Shown piece after piece: positions 9,084 through 18,505 of a stretch of DNA of 64,000 bases. Made by a program: the position numbers and the translations under genes. Below the pieces are notes generated by a model. It ran no database searches and was not told the origin of the DNA. It worked only from the letters and a program-made list of their open reading frames with translations. Source of the stretch: Acinetobacter dispersus. Lineage in GTDB: Bacteria; Pseudomonadota; Gammaproteobacteria; Pseudomonadales; Moraxellaceae. The stretch's first letter is position 1, and each line of letters opens with the position of its first letter. The stretch covers positions 1,984,001 through 2,048,000 of the forward strand of contig NZ_CP041970.1 in assembly GCF_009884975.1 (NCBI RefSeq). Reading direction: 5' to 3'.

Positions 9084-12000
9084 ATGAATATTTCTAAATT
9101 TTTTATTGATCGCCCGATCTTTGCTGGGGTACTGTCCGTTCTGATTCTACTGGCGGGCCTACTCTCCCTTTTCCAACTGCCCATTTCTGAATATCCAGAA
9201 GTGGTGCCACCCTCTGTCGTAGTGCGTGCCCAATATCCGGGTGCCAACCCTAAAGTGATTGCTGAAACGGTTGCTTCTCCGTTGGAGGAATCCATCAACG
9301 GCGTAGAGAACATGCTGTATATGCAGTCTCAGGCCAACAGCGATGGTAACCTAACCATTACTGTCAATTTCAAGCTTGGGATTGACCCAGATAAAGCGCA
9401 GCAACTGGTACAGAATCGGGTTTCACAAGCACTTCCACGTTTGCCAGAAGATGTACAACGTCTTGGTGTGACCACGTTAAAAAGCTCGCCAACCTTAACC
9501 ATGGTGGTGCATCTCACCTCACCAGATAATCGCTATGACATGACCTACTTGCGTAACTATGCGGTACTCAATGTCAAAGATCGTCTGGCGCGCCTACAGG
9601 GTGTAGGTGAAGTCGGTCTGTTTGGTTCGGGTGATTACGCCATGCGCGTATGGTTAGACCCACAAAAAGTGGCGCAACGCAATCTCACCGCCACTGAAAT
9701 CGTCAATGCAATTCGTGAACAGAATATTCAAGTTGCCGCAGGAACTATTGGTGCAGCGCCCAATAATTCACCTTTACAACTCTCGGTGAATGCACAAGGG
9801 CGTTTAAGTACCGAACAGGAATTTGCCGATATTATTTTAAAAACGGCTACGGATGGTGCAGTAACGCGACTCGGTGATGTGGCACGTGTTGAACTGGCCG
9901 CTTCGCAATATGGTTTACGTTCATTACTGGACAATAAACAGGCGGTGGCGATTCCAATTTTCCAAGCGCCAGGTGCCAATGCCTTACAGGTCTCGGATCA
10001 AGTGCGTAGCACCATGGCGGAACTGTCCAAAGATTTTCCAGCCTCAATTAAATACGACATTGTTTACGACCCAACCCAATTCGTACGCTCAAGTATCAAA
10101 GCGGTGATTCATACCCTGCTTGAAGCGATTGCACTGGTGGTTGTGGTGGTGATCCTGTTCTTACAAACATGGCGTGCCTCAATCATTCCGTTACTGGCAG
10201 TACCTGTTTCCATCATTGGTACCTTCGCCTTGATGCTGGCCTTTGGTTATTCCATCAATGCCCTGTCACTGTTCGGGATGGTGCTCGCCATCGGGATCGT
10301 GGTCGATGATGCCATCGTGGTGGTGGAGAATGTCGAGCGGAATATTGAAGCAGGACTCAGTCCAAGGGATGCCACCTATCGTGCCATGCGCGAAGTCAGT
10401 GGCCCCATTATCGCCATCGCGTTAACTCTGGTTGCCGTGTTCGTTCCTCTGGCCTTTATGACAGGATTAACAGGGCAATTCTATAAGCAATTTGCCATGA
10501 CCATTGCCATCTCCACCGTGATTTCGGCATTCAACTCACTTACCCTGTCACCTGCTTTGGCAGCCATGCTGCTAAAAAGTCATGATGCCAAACCTGACTT
10601 CCTAACCCGCGTGATGAACCGTATTTTCGGACGCTTCTTTGCCTTGTTTAACCGCGTATTCTCACGTGCCTCTGATCAGTATGGTCGTGGTGTTAGTCGG
10701 GTGATTTCCCATAAAGCCTCAGCGATGGGTGTTTATGCAGCCCTGCTTGGCCTGACCATCGGGATTTCTTATATTGTTCCGGGTGGCTTTGTCCCTGCGC
10801 AAGATAAGCAATATCTGATTAGCTTTGCCCAATTACCGAATGGTGCCTCACTGGATCGAACCGAAACCGTGATTCGTAAAATGAGCGATGCGGCACTGAA
10901 ACAACCCGGCGTAGAAAGTGCAGTGGCCTTCCCTGGTTTATCGATTAATGGCTTTACTAACAGCTCCAGCGCAGGGATTGTGTTTGTGACCTTAAAACCA
11001 TTTTCTGAACGTAAAGCAGCCGATCTTTCAGCCAATGCTATTGCTGGTGCTTTGAATCAGAAATACGCCGCGATTCAAGATGCATATATTGCAGTATTTC
11101 CGCCACCACCCGTAATGGGTCTCGGCACCATGGGCGGCTTTAAACTGCAGCTCGAAGATCGTGGTGCTTTAGGCTATGCCGAGTTAAATAACGCAGCGCA
11201 ATCCTTTATGAAGGCGGCACAATCTGCACCTGAATTGGGGCCCATGTTCTCCAGTTATCAAATCAATGTGCCGCAATTGAATGTTGATCTGGATCGGGTC
11301 AAAGCCAAGCAACAAGGCGTTGCCGTGACCGATGTATTTAATACCATGCAGATTTATCTCGGTTCACAATACGTGAATGACTTTAACCGCTTTGGTCGTG
11401 TCTATCAGGTGCGTGCTCAAGCCGATGCGCCGTTCCGTGCCAATCCTGAAGATATTTTACAGCTTAAAACCCGTAACAATGCAGGGCAAATGGTACCGCT
11501 GTCTTCACTGGTCAATGTGACTCAAACCTATGGCCCAGAAATGGTGGTGCGCTATAACGGTTATACCGCAGCCGATATTAACGGTGGACCTGCACCGGGT
11601 TATTCATCCAGCCAAGCCGAAGCTGCGGTTGAGCGCATTGCCGCTGAAACCTTGCCACGTGGGGTGAAATTTGAATGGACCGATCTGACCTATCAGAAGA
11701 TCTTGGCAGGTAATGCTGGATTGTGGGTATTCCCAATCAGTGTGTTGTTAGTGTTCTTAGTCTTGGCGGCGCAATATGAAAGCCTGACCTTGCCATTGGC
11801 TGTGATTCTGATTGTCCCAATGGGTATTTTAGCTGCACTAACTGGGGTTTGGCTCACAGGCGGTGATAACAATATCTTTACCCAAATCGGCTTAATGGTG
11901 TTGGTCGGGCTGGCCTGTAAGAATGCCATCTTGATCGTGGAATTTGCCCGAGAACTGGAAATGCAAGGAGCGACCGCATTCAATGCTGCGGTTGAAGCCA

Positions 12001-12263
12001 GCCGTTTACGTTTGCGTCCGATTCTGATGACTTCAATCGCCTTCATTATGGGTGTGGTTCCACTGGTCACATCAACTGGTGCGGGTGCTGAAATGCGTCA
12101 TGCCATGGGCGTTGCGGTGTTCTTTGGCATGATCGGAGTGACCTTCTTTGGTTTGTTCCTGACACCTGCCTTTTATGTATTGATTCGTACCCTGAACAGC
12201 AAACATAAACTGCATTCGGCAGCTGTGCATGAAGCACCACTGCACAGTTCACACGATCATTAA
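9084..12263 (+). CDS. adeG: AdeG, RND multidrug efflux permease
   Basis: A 1059-residue HAE1-family RND transporter of full family length. It starts with the typical FFIDRPIFAGVLSVLILLAGL first helix. The proton-relay aspartate pair is in GIVVDDAIVVVENVER in TM4. The two large periplasmic loops and the C-terminal repeat (SVLLVFLVLAAQYESL, GLACKNAILIVEFARE) are present. It couples proton entry to drug export from the periplasm and inner-membrane leaflet, working as a trimer with AdeF and AdeH. It reads straight into adeH, whose ribosome-binding site overlaps its stop. Confidence 0.92.
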   Translation: MNISKFFIDRPIFAGVLSVLILLAGLLSLFQLPISEYPEVVPPSVVVRAQYPGANPKVIAETVASPLEESINGVENMLYMQSQANSDGNLTITVNFKLGIDPDKAQQLVQNRVSQALPRLPEDVQRLGVTTLKSSPTLTMVVHLTSPDNRYDMTYLRNYAVLNVKDRLARLQGVGEVGLFGSGDYAMRVWLDPQKVAQRNLTATEIVNAIREQNIQVAAGTIGAAPNNSPLQLSVNAQGRLSTEQEFADIILKTATDGAVTRLGDVARVELAASQYGLRSLLDNKQAVAIPIFQAPGANALQVSDQVRSTMAELSKDFPASIKYDIVYDPTQFVRSSIKAVIHTLLEAIALVVVVVILFLQTWRASIIPLLAVPVSIIGTFALMLAFGYSINALSLFGMVLAIGIVVDDAIVVVENVERNIEAGLSPRDATYRAMREVSGPIIAIALTLVAVFVPLAFMTGLTGQFYKQFAMTIAISTVISAFNSLTLSPALAAMLLKSHDAKPDFLTRVMNRIFGRFFALFNRVFSRASDQYGRGVSRVISHKASAMGVYAALLGLTIGISYIVPGGFVPAQDKQYLISFAQLPNGASLDRTETVIRKMSDAALKQPGVESAVAFPGLSINGFTNSSSAGIVFVTLKPFSERKAADLSANAIAGALNQKYAAIQDAYIAVFPPPPVMGLGTMGGFKLQLEDRGALGYAELNNAAQSFMKAAQSAPELGPMFSSYQINVPQLNVDLDRVKAKQQGVAVTDVFNTMQIYLGSQYVNDFNRFGRVYQVRAQADAPFRANPEDILQLKTRNNAGQMVPLSSLVNVTQTYGPEMVVRYNGYTAADINGGPAPGYSSSQAEAAVERIAAETLPRGVKFEWTDLTYQKILAGNAGLWVFPISVLLVFLVLAAQYESLTLPLAVILIVPMGILAALTGVWLTGGDNNIFTQIGLMVLVGLACKNAILIVEFARELEMQGATAFNAAVEASRLRLRPILMTSIAFIMGVVPLVTSTGAGAEMRHAMGVAVFFGMIGVTFFGLFLTPAFYVLIRTLNSKHKLHSAAVHEAPLHSSHDH

Positions 12264-12273
12264 GGAGCAGGCC

Positions 12274-13746
12274 ATGACAGGATTAAAACCACACTGGATA
12301 CTCTCCTCACTGATGGGAAGCCTGCTGCTTGCAGGCTGCTCATTGGCACCGGAATATCAGCCTGCCAAGGTGGTTATTCCACTGCAATTCAAGGAAGCTG
12401 ATGCTAAGTTGAACGATCCCAACTGGACCATCGCGCAACCTGCAGATGCGCAGTCTCGCGGTGAATGGTGGCGTATTTTTAATGATCCACAACTGGATGA
12501 TCTAGAACAACAGGCAATTGCAGGGAACCAGAATCTAAAAGCAGCAGCAGCCAATATTCAGGCTTCTCGTGCCTTAAGGTCTGCTGCACAAGCTGAACGT
12601 TTACCTAGTATTGGTGCAGGTTTTGGGCCAACCCGTCAAAAGCCCTCACCTGCTTCTTTAGGGCTTGATTCGGATGCATCCACATCGGCACGTACACTGT
12701 GGCGAGCACAAGCCAATGTCTCCTATGAACTGGATCTATTTGGACGGGTTGCCAGCAGTATCAATGCAGCAACCGCAGATGTACAGCAACAGGAAGCCTT
12801 GTATCATTCTGCACTGTTAGCACTACAAGCAGATGTAGCGCAGGCGTACTTTCTGATTCGTCAATTCGATGCTGAACAAGCCATCTATACGCAAAACATT
12901 AAGTTACTAACTGAGAATCAAAATTTGATTCAAGCACGTTATCGCAATGGCCTTGTCAGTGATCTGGATGTTTTTCGCGCACAAACCGAACTCTCAACTG
13001 CCCAGACAAATGCACTCAACATTACACGGAATCGTGCCAATACCGAACATGCACTGGCAGTATTACTCGGTAAACCCCCTGCTGAATTTAGCTTAGCGAT
13101 TCAACCCTTATCTGCTACGGCAATTCGCCTGCCTGCGGGTTTACCTTCGACCTTGCTGGAACGTCGTCCTGATATCGCTGCCGCCGAACGCGCTATGGCC
13201 GCCGATAATGCACGCATCGGTATTGCACGTGCTGCCTTTTTTCCAAAACTTGATCTCACTGGTGCGTTGGGTTACGAATCTGCAAGTTTAGGCGATTTAG
13301 GCAAATGGTCTAGTCGGACCTTTTTACTCGGCCCCGTTGCAGGCACAATTTTGTCTTTACCGTTATTTGACGGTGGGCAACGTAAGGCGGGTATCGCTCA
13401 AGCGCGTGCAGGCTACGAGCAAAGTGTCGCCAATTATCGGCAAACGGTACTGAATGCTTTTCGTGAAGTTGAAAATGGTCTGTCTGATCAGCGTATTCTG
13501 GATCAGCAAATACAGGCTCAGAGCCAAGCACTGGCTTCATCCCGACATGCTAATCAGCTTTCACATTTGCGTTATCGTGAAGGCAGCATTAGTTATCTGG
13601 ATGTGATTGATTCTGACCGAAGTATCTTGCAACAAGAGCAATTGGCTGCACAGCTTCATGGTAGTCGGATGATTGCCAGTGTGGATCTGATTCGTGCTTT
13701 AGGTGGTGGTTGGCATACTGGGCAAGTGGAGTTGGTAAGGCAATAA
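12274..13746 (+). CDS. adeH: AdeH, outer-membrane efflux channel (NodT family)
   Basis: A 490-residue TolC/NodT-type channel lipoprotein. The lipobox LLAGC places the modified cysteine at about residue 22. Two repeated outer-membrane-efflux domains follow, with YELDLFGRV, LLERRPDIAAAERAM and the C-terminal REGSISYLDVIDSDRSIL helix. The ATG at 12274 is chosen because AGGAG sits just before it; an earlier ATG at 12229 lies inside adeG and would destroy the signal peptide. It completes the AdeFGH exit duct and a terminator follows. Confidence 0.9.
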   Translation: MTGLKPHWILSSLMGSLLLAGCSLAPEYQPAKVVIPLQFKEADAKLNDPNWTIAQPADAQSRGEWWRIFNDPQLDDLEQQAIAGNQNLKAAAANIQASRALRSAAQAERLPSIGAGFGPTRQKPSPASLGLDSDASTSARTLWRAQANVSYELDLFGRVASSINAATADVQQQEALYHSALLALQADVAQAYFLIRQFDAEQAIYTQNIKLLTENQNLIQARYRNGLVSDLDVFRAQTELSTAQTNALNITRNRANTEHALAVLLGKPPAEFSLAIQPLSATAIRLPAGLPSTLLERRPDIAAAERAMAADNARIGIARAAFFPKLDLTGALGYESASLGDLGKWSSRTFLLGPVAGTILSLPLFDGGQRKAGIAQARAGYEQSVANYRQTVLNAFREVENGLSDQRILDQQIQAQSQALASSRHANQLSHLRYREGSISYLDVIDSDRSILQQEQLAAQLHGSRMIASVDLIRALGGGWHTGQVELVRQ

Positions 13747-13783
13747 AGTAGATTTAAAATAGACTTAGTTAGTGCAATCAATT

Positions 13784-13811
13784 AAAGCCTCATCATGTAT
13801 GGGGCTTTTTT
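13784..13811 (+). terminator. adeFGH operon terminator
   Basis: AAAGCCTC (13784-13791) pairs with GGGGCTTT (13801-13808; one G-T wobble) across a 9-base loop, followed by a run of T. It is 38 bases after the adeH stop. Confidence 0.8.
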
Positions 13812-13839
13812 AAACTTAAAATTAAATCTTGTTCATTTA

Positions 13840-14817
13840 TTATCTTTCATCATTGTCAGGATGACTGATTCTATCCCATGTTTTTCCATCAAACCGAATC
13901 AAGTACTTATAGCTAAGTACCCACAGAATCCCATCTTTTTCCTCAACAGAAATGACACCTTGTACATCACTCAATTCAGAAACGATGGAATATTCTGAAT
14001 TCTTATATCTGTATAACCCTTGTTCTGAAGCTATATATATAACATCTTGATAAAAAGCTGCATTATAAAAAGTCGAATTTATACTTCTATTTTTTAGACT
14101 TTTAAATCCATCATCTATATTCCCTTTCAGAAGTGTACCATCTTGCCCAGTAATTAAAATATTTTTCCCATCTGGACATAACGTAATCCCATACAATGCC
14201 GATGTCGCAATTCGATTAATCTCTATCCAATTATTACCATTAAAGAAGGCCATAAACCCATCTTCTTTTTGTGTCCCACATACATATAAAGCATTGTTAT
14301 TAAATCCATTTATATCATAGAAACATTTATTAAAAGCTAAGTCATTTTCATATTTTAAAAAGGATAAATCTTGATTTTTCAATTCAATAGGGTCTTCTTC
14401 CAATCCCATTCCAATAGATTTCCATTCATTCTGGTTATTCTTATAAACTTGACTTCCATCTCCACAAGCATAAAGATCACCATTAATTACACGGACATGA
14501 TTAAATTTCCCATAAATTTTTTCCTCTAATTTATATCTAATCTCTTGATGTTCATTATTATTTTGTTGAAATATCCCAACATCCCCCTCTTGATCAAGCG
14601 ATATAATGGAAGGCTCACCCTCTCTACTTTGGTAAGCAACTGAAATAACTTTCCATCCTTCCAAATCCAAACATGACCAGTTTTGCTGTTCTAAATGTTT
14701 ATAAATTATTGTTTTACTAAAGCAATCCCATGTATCCAATTCATCAATATTTGCTGATAAACAGAATCTATGGGCACTAATAGCGCATCCTGAAGTAAAT
14801 GTAATAGGATTTTTCAT
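13840..14817 (-). CDS. Beta-propeller-like protein of unknown function (second of tandem pair)
   Basis: A 325-residue protein of repeating short strands with aromatic/glycine turns (LYACGDGSQVY, GFMAFFNGNNWIEI, ILITGQDGTLLKG, IYIASEQGLYRY, LIRFDGKTWDRISHPDN), suggesting a seven-bladed or similar propeller. No signal peptide is seen. It is clearly related to the gene just upstream: TFTSGCAIS matches TFNAACAIS, and RFDGKTWDRISHPDN matches RYDGVSWKILDHPDN. It lacks that gene's C-terminal 45-residue tail. It is strongly AT-rich compared with adeFGH, which suggests transfer. It lies 25 bases after its paralog and converges on adeH. The T6SS neighbourhood suggests an immunity or accessory role, but this is inference. 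Confidence 0.6.
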   Translation of the reverse strand: MKNPITFTSGCAISAHRFCLSANIDELDTWDCFSKTIIYKHLEQQNWSCLDLEGWKVISVAYQSREGEPSIISLDQEGDVGIFQQNNNEHQEIRYKLEEKIYGKFNHVRVINGDLYACGDGSQVYKNNQNEWKSIGMGLEEDPIELKNQDLSFLKYENDLAFNKCFYDINGFNNNALYVCGTQKEDGFMAFFNGNNWIEINRIATSALYGITLCPDGKNILITGQDGTLLKGNIDDGFKSLKNRSINSTFYNAAFYQDVIYIASEQGLYRYKNSEYSIVSELSDVQGVISVEEKDGILWVLSYKYLIRFDGKTWDRISHPDNDER

Positions 14818-14842
14818 ATATTTGATCTAATAAATATAACCA

Positions 14843-15982
14843 TTACTCACCATCGAATTGCCAATATACTTCGCCCCAATCAGTGACTAACTGAGGAAAA
14901 GAATCACCTTGTCTAAAATAATCTCTTGAATTAGGTTTCGCAACCGTATACCAGTATCCTGACTTAGGACATTTTTCATTAGCACTGACAGTTAAAGATA
15001 TTTTCTGGTATTCTTTATTATCAGGATGATCAAGAATCTTCCAAGAAACCCCATCATATCTGCCCACAAGTTTATTCGTAAAAATCCATAAAATATTTTC
15101 AGTACAATCTACTTTAAATACAAGATTACTATCAACTTCCTCATGAACATTAACTTTTGTAATTTCATTTTCATAAAATTTATATAGACCACATGCTGAA
15201 CCGATATAAACCACTCCATTAAATTCAGTTAAAGAATAGAAATCATCTTTTATACCTAAGTTTGTTTTCCGAACAAAATCAGTATTATCATTAATTTCTA
15301 TTAAATTCCCATATGTTCCGCATACAATTAATTTACCATCTTTTTTCAAAAGAATTGAATATAGTGTAGCAGGTGTAACTTTTTTCAATATATTCCATTG
15401 ATTACCATCATAATTAGCAATTAGCCCATTATCTCCAATACCACCTACACAGAAATAATTACTATCCACCTCACATATATCAATAACAGAAATATCATCT
15501 TCACGATCAAGCGAATCAAAATTTAACGCCTGATTATCATTAATATTTAAACCACTTGAGATGTCAGACCACTTAAAATCATTAACATAAACCTGACCAT
15601 CATATCCACAAGCAAATAACTTGCTATTTTGAAATTTTATTTTAGAGAGATAACCACGATCGTTACTCCACTCTTGATTTAAACCAGCGCCATCTATATG
15701 TTTAAATTTACTATTTTCACCATCAAACTCCTCAATCTCACCTTCATCACTTAATGCAACTAACTTTTTATTATTTTCAACATTATAGAAACATACATCC
15801 ACTACAATAAAATTAACATCATGATAATACCATCCTTGCCCATTATCTTCAGTATAATCGTACATAAACAATCGACTAAATTGCTGATTATCATCAAATT
15901 TATCCAATGAGCTCGATACATATACCATATCATCTGAGATAGCACATGCTGCGTTGAAAGTTACAGATGATATCTGCGTCAT
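14843..15982 (-). CDS. Beta-propeller-like protein with C-terminal Cys/Trp motif, next to T6SS cluster
   Basis: A 379-residue paralog of the downstream gene, with the same strand-turn repeats (LFACGYDGQVYVND, GLIANYDGNQWNIL, LIVCGTYGNLIEI, VYIGSACGLYKF, VGRYDGVSWKILDHPDN). After the propeller it carries a distinct tail of about 45 residues with CPKSGYWYT, YFRQGDSFP and GEVYWQFDG. I associate this CPxSGxW...FxxGxxxP...GxVxW pattern with proteins found near VgrG genes, but cannot name a family. It is strongly AT-rich. A terminator separates it from the upstream effector-immunity operon, so it has its own promoter in 15983-16114. Confidence 0.6.
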   Translation of the reverse strand: MTQISSVTFNAACAISDDMVYVSSSLDKFDDNQQFSRLFMYDYTEDNGQGWYYHDVNFIVVDVCFYNVENNKKLVALSDEGEIEEFDGENSKFKHIDGAGLNQEWSNDRGYLSKIKFQNSKLFACGYDGQVYVNDFKWSDISSGLNINDNQALNFDSLDREDDISVIDICEVDSNYFCVGGIGDNGLIANYDGNQWNILKKVTPATLYSILLKKDGKLIVCGTYGNLIEINDNTDFVRKTNLGIKDDFYSLTEFNGVVYIGSACGLYKFYENEITKVNVHEEVDSNLVFKVDCTENILWIFTNKLVGRYDGVSWKILDHPDNKEYQKISLTVSANEKCPKSGYWYTVAKPNSRDYFRQGDSFPQLVTDWGEVYWQFDGE

Positions 15983-16114
15983 AGTTTTTTCCCATCTTGT
16001 TTTGTATTGGAATCTGGTTTAAAAATATTTGAGTCTATTGACATTTTTCCAGTTGCGTCAGCTGTAACTTTAAAAATCATGCTCTATATCATTTTTAAAA
16101 ATATAAAATGACAT

Positions 16115-16135
16115 AAAAAAAGCCCTTACGGGCTT
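16115..16135 (-). terminator. Terminator of the vgrG-effector-immunity operon
   Basis: On the minus strand AAAGCCC and GGGCTTT pair across a GTAA loop and are followed by a T-rich run (seen as A at 16115-16121). The stem overlaps the stop codon of the immunity gene. Confidence 0.8.
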
Positions 16136-16821
16136 TAATCATCTTTTCCTAAACCTTGCTCGTCCACAAACTGACCAATATCTAGCATCATTCTTGGCGT
16201 ATCAAGAGAGGCTAACAATTGTAGATGTGAAATAATGGGTAGCTTGCGTACATTCTCTAGTTTAGCTTCCCCACCTAAAATCAAAGCGGGTTCAAAACCA
16301 AACACTTCATTCGGTTTTAGTACGCCATACTTTTTCACAGCCCGATCAAATAAAGGCTTATTCTTATAGTCTTTAAAATCAAATGTCTTCTTCGTCGGGG
16401 TTGAAATATAGTTACGTAGTATAAAGTCTTCCTCACCCTGTTCCATTTTTTCCATATTTGGAAAAATTTGCGAAGTGACCGAAGAAATTTTTAAACAGCG
16501 ACCATGTATCGTCCCCCAGATAATAAGATCACCAAATGCACTACGACCAAAAACAAAATATTCTTCATGTGGAGGTAACTCTATATGCTCTAACCAAGCA
16601 TCTAATACATCTTGATAGTCTTCTGGGTTAACCAACCAGAACAATCCATTCCCCCAACCAGAAAAACCAAAAGCTTTCCAATATTCAAGCAGTTGATTTG
16701 GTAGTTTGCCTTGATACTTTTTAAGAGTTTCTTCTGGTACGGACTCTACACAAACTGGCGGTCCAAAACCTTCATCATGATAAAAAATTTCAAAATTTTC
16801 ATCCATTATAAACTCACTCAT
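16135..16821 (-). CDS. GAD-like/DUF1851 immunity protein (Tdi1-type)
   Basis: A 228-residue cytoplasmic protein. Its N-terminal half matches GAD-like domains (LPNQLLEYWKAFGFSGWGNGLFWLVNPEDY, here in pieces) and the C-terminal half resembles DUF1851 (LDIGQFVDEQGLG). This two-domain layout is that of Tdi1, the immunity protein neutralising the Agrobacterium Tde1 DNase. Its start overlaps the stop of the effector gene by four bases (ATGA), so the pair is translationally coupled, as expected for toxin and antidote. It probably protects the producer and its kin from the adjacent nuclease. Confidence 0.78.
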   Translation of the reverse strand: MSEFIMDENFEIFYHDEGFGPPVCVESVPEETLKKYQGKLPNQLLEYWKAFGFSGWGNGLFWLVNPEDYQDVLDAWLEHIELPPHEEYFVFGRSAFGDLIIWGTIHGRCLKISSVTSQIFPNMEKMEQGEEDFILRNYISTPTKKTFDFKDYKNKPLFDRAVKKYGVLKPNEVFGFEPALILGGEAKLENVRKLPIISHLQLLASLDTPRMMLDIGQFVDEQGLGKDD

Positions 16822-18503
16822 TTCTTACACCTTTCCAGTTTTGCATTCATTCCTGTCGAACTTCTTTCACTTACAGGAACTTTTGCTGCCGCTTCATCTA
16901 ATGTTTGAACCCTGGTTTTCCATTGACTACCAATAGAAGAATTGACATTCTTTAGCCCGATTGCTTTAGTATCCACTTTATTTGCCCCACCCACGATCTG
17001 ATCTGGGTTATGTAAGGCAGCCATTTCATTCATAATTCGACCAGACTTATCTTGGGCCATTTTCTTTGCTTCCCTAGCACCAACGCCCTGTTTCTCATAC
17101 TCTTTCTTATATTTCTCTGTTAAACTTTCTCCATATTCTTCTCTAGCTGTAGCTGCTGGTACACCACCTCCACGACCCTCTGTATCAAAAGCTTTTCGCC
17201 CTTGTATATAGTCCTCTACACTCATCTCATTGAGACCTTTTTGCTGATTTGCCAACTGCCAATCAGTCTCTTTATTTAAGTATTCTTCAACCGCTAAACT
17301 GTTACTGTCCTTCGGATAGTTTTCTTTAATCATCTTATCCGCATTTTTTCTTGCAGAAGATGTATTAACAGGATTAAAGCATTTTACCTTTGTCTCAGGC
17401 ATCTTCTTGGTAATCGGCTCTTTTACTTTTGGCTGATGAACATTTTCAGGTGTTTTAGTGCCTGATGCACTTTTATTAGATGCGGCTGCTGTATGTACCA
17501 CATTCGCTTTAGTTGTTTGCGGGAAAGAAGGCCTAACCGTTTGTGTTGGTGTAGGAACAGGTTTTACCTTGGTTCCAACTGTAGCATAAGCAGGTTCATA
17601 CTTGACCGATTGCTTTAATAAGTCCTGTAAATGTTCGTCAAACTCTTTAAAGCCCTGTTTAATTTTGATCGCTGATTTCTGAATCATTGAAATTAAAACC
17701 GCTTCAAATCGCTCCATTCTTAAGTAAATAGATTTGGCCCATCCTAAGCCCATCCAATTGATCTTTGCGCCGTAACTCAACAATGACTTAACACGTTTGA
17801 CCAAACCAAGTAATTGATTAAGTATCGAGGTAATAATATTCGTAACAGCGCTAGCGTAATCTGAGTACTTTATCTTCTTCAATGTTGGAACTACATTGCC
17901 CTTCATAAAGCCATTGAGCTTAGAAATAATAGTTGCTAAATGAGGCGTTCTTTTAATAAGAAAAAGTCCTACACACTTAACAACATTTCCAATTTCGCTT
18001 CCGATAGCCCCACCAAGAACACCACCAGCTCCTGCACCTGGAGCGGCACCAACGCCTCCAAAAAATGCTCCTCCAGCACCGCCTGTTGCAGCACCTGTCG
18101 CGGCAGTCGCACCAACTAAAACAAACGGTAGCAAATAAACAGCTAAAAGCATCCACTCCTGTACTTCATCTTGTTTCTTTGGATCATTTAGCATCCTCAT
18201 GATAACCGCGATCGCATCTCGGGCACTAAATACAAGAACCGTCCCGGGAACAAAACCTGCGAGCATTTCAGTTACAATGACAGAAACAGGACGTTCATCT
18301 GTATTGAACTCACCATAAATGAAACTTTTAACCCAACTTTGAGCGCCATCCAACGACTTACCATATTCTGCGATAAGTTCATTCAGCTCCTTCTCTACCC
18401 ATTGTGCGGTTTGATTAAAATTGGATTGCAAACCATTGATAGATTGATTAAAGCTTCTCTGAAGCTGATTTTGATAACCACTAAGTGTCTGTAACATATC
18501 CAT
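16818..18503 (-). CDS. T6SS DNase effector with C-terminal Ntox15 (Tde1-like) domain
   Basis: A 561-residue modular effector. Residues about 1-110 are helical (DUF6861-like N-terminus). A hydrophobic Gly/Ala-rich stretch (about 115-190) could insert in or cross the target membrane. A Pro/Thr-rich linker lies at about 310-370. The C-terminal 180 residues match polymorphic-toxin Ntox15: YGESLTEKYKKEYEKQG, then H498-N-P-D501 (HxxD catalytic motif), then VNSSIGSQWKTRVQTLD. Ntox15 proteins such as Tde1 degrade DNA. The gene starts two bases after vgrG and overlaps its immunity gene, so delivery on this VgrG is the natural reading. Confidence 0.8.
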   Translation of the reverse strand: MDMLQTLSGYQNQLQRSFNQSINGLQSNFNQTAQWVEKELNELIAEYGKSLDGAQSWVKSFIYGEFNTDERPVSVIVTEMLAGFVPGTVLVFSARDAIAVIMRMLNDPKKQDEVQEWMLLAVYLLPFVLVGATAATGAATGGAGGAFFGGVGAAPGAGAGGVLGGAIGSEIGNVVKCVGLFLIKRTPHLATIISKLNGFMKGNVVPTLKKIKYSDYASAVTNIITSILNQLLGLVKRVKSLLSYGAKINWMGLGWAKSIYLRMERFEAVLISMIQKSAIKIKQGFKEFDEHLQDLLKQSVKYEPAYATVGTKVKPVPTPTQTVRPSFPQTTKANVVHTAAASNKSASGTKTPENVHQPKVKEPITKKMPETKVKCFNPVNTSSARKNADKMIKENYPKDSNSLAVEEYLNKETDWQLANQQKGLNEMSVEDYIQGRKAFDTEGRGGGVPAATAREEYGESLTEKYKKEYEKQGVGAREAKKMAQDKSGRIMNEMAALHNPDQIVGGANKVDTKAIGLKNVNSSIGSQWKTRVQTLDEAAAKVPVSERSSTGMNAKLERCKK

Positions 18504-18505
18504 AA

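Noticed and set aside
12229..12273. Upstream start for adeH inside adeG
   Set aside because: It would add residues before the lipoprotein signal; the ATG at 12274 has AGGAG directly before it.
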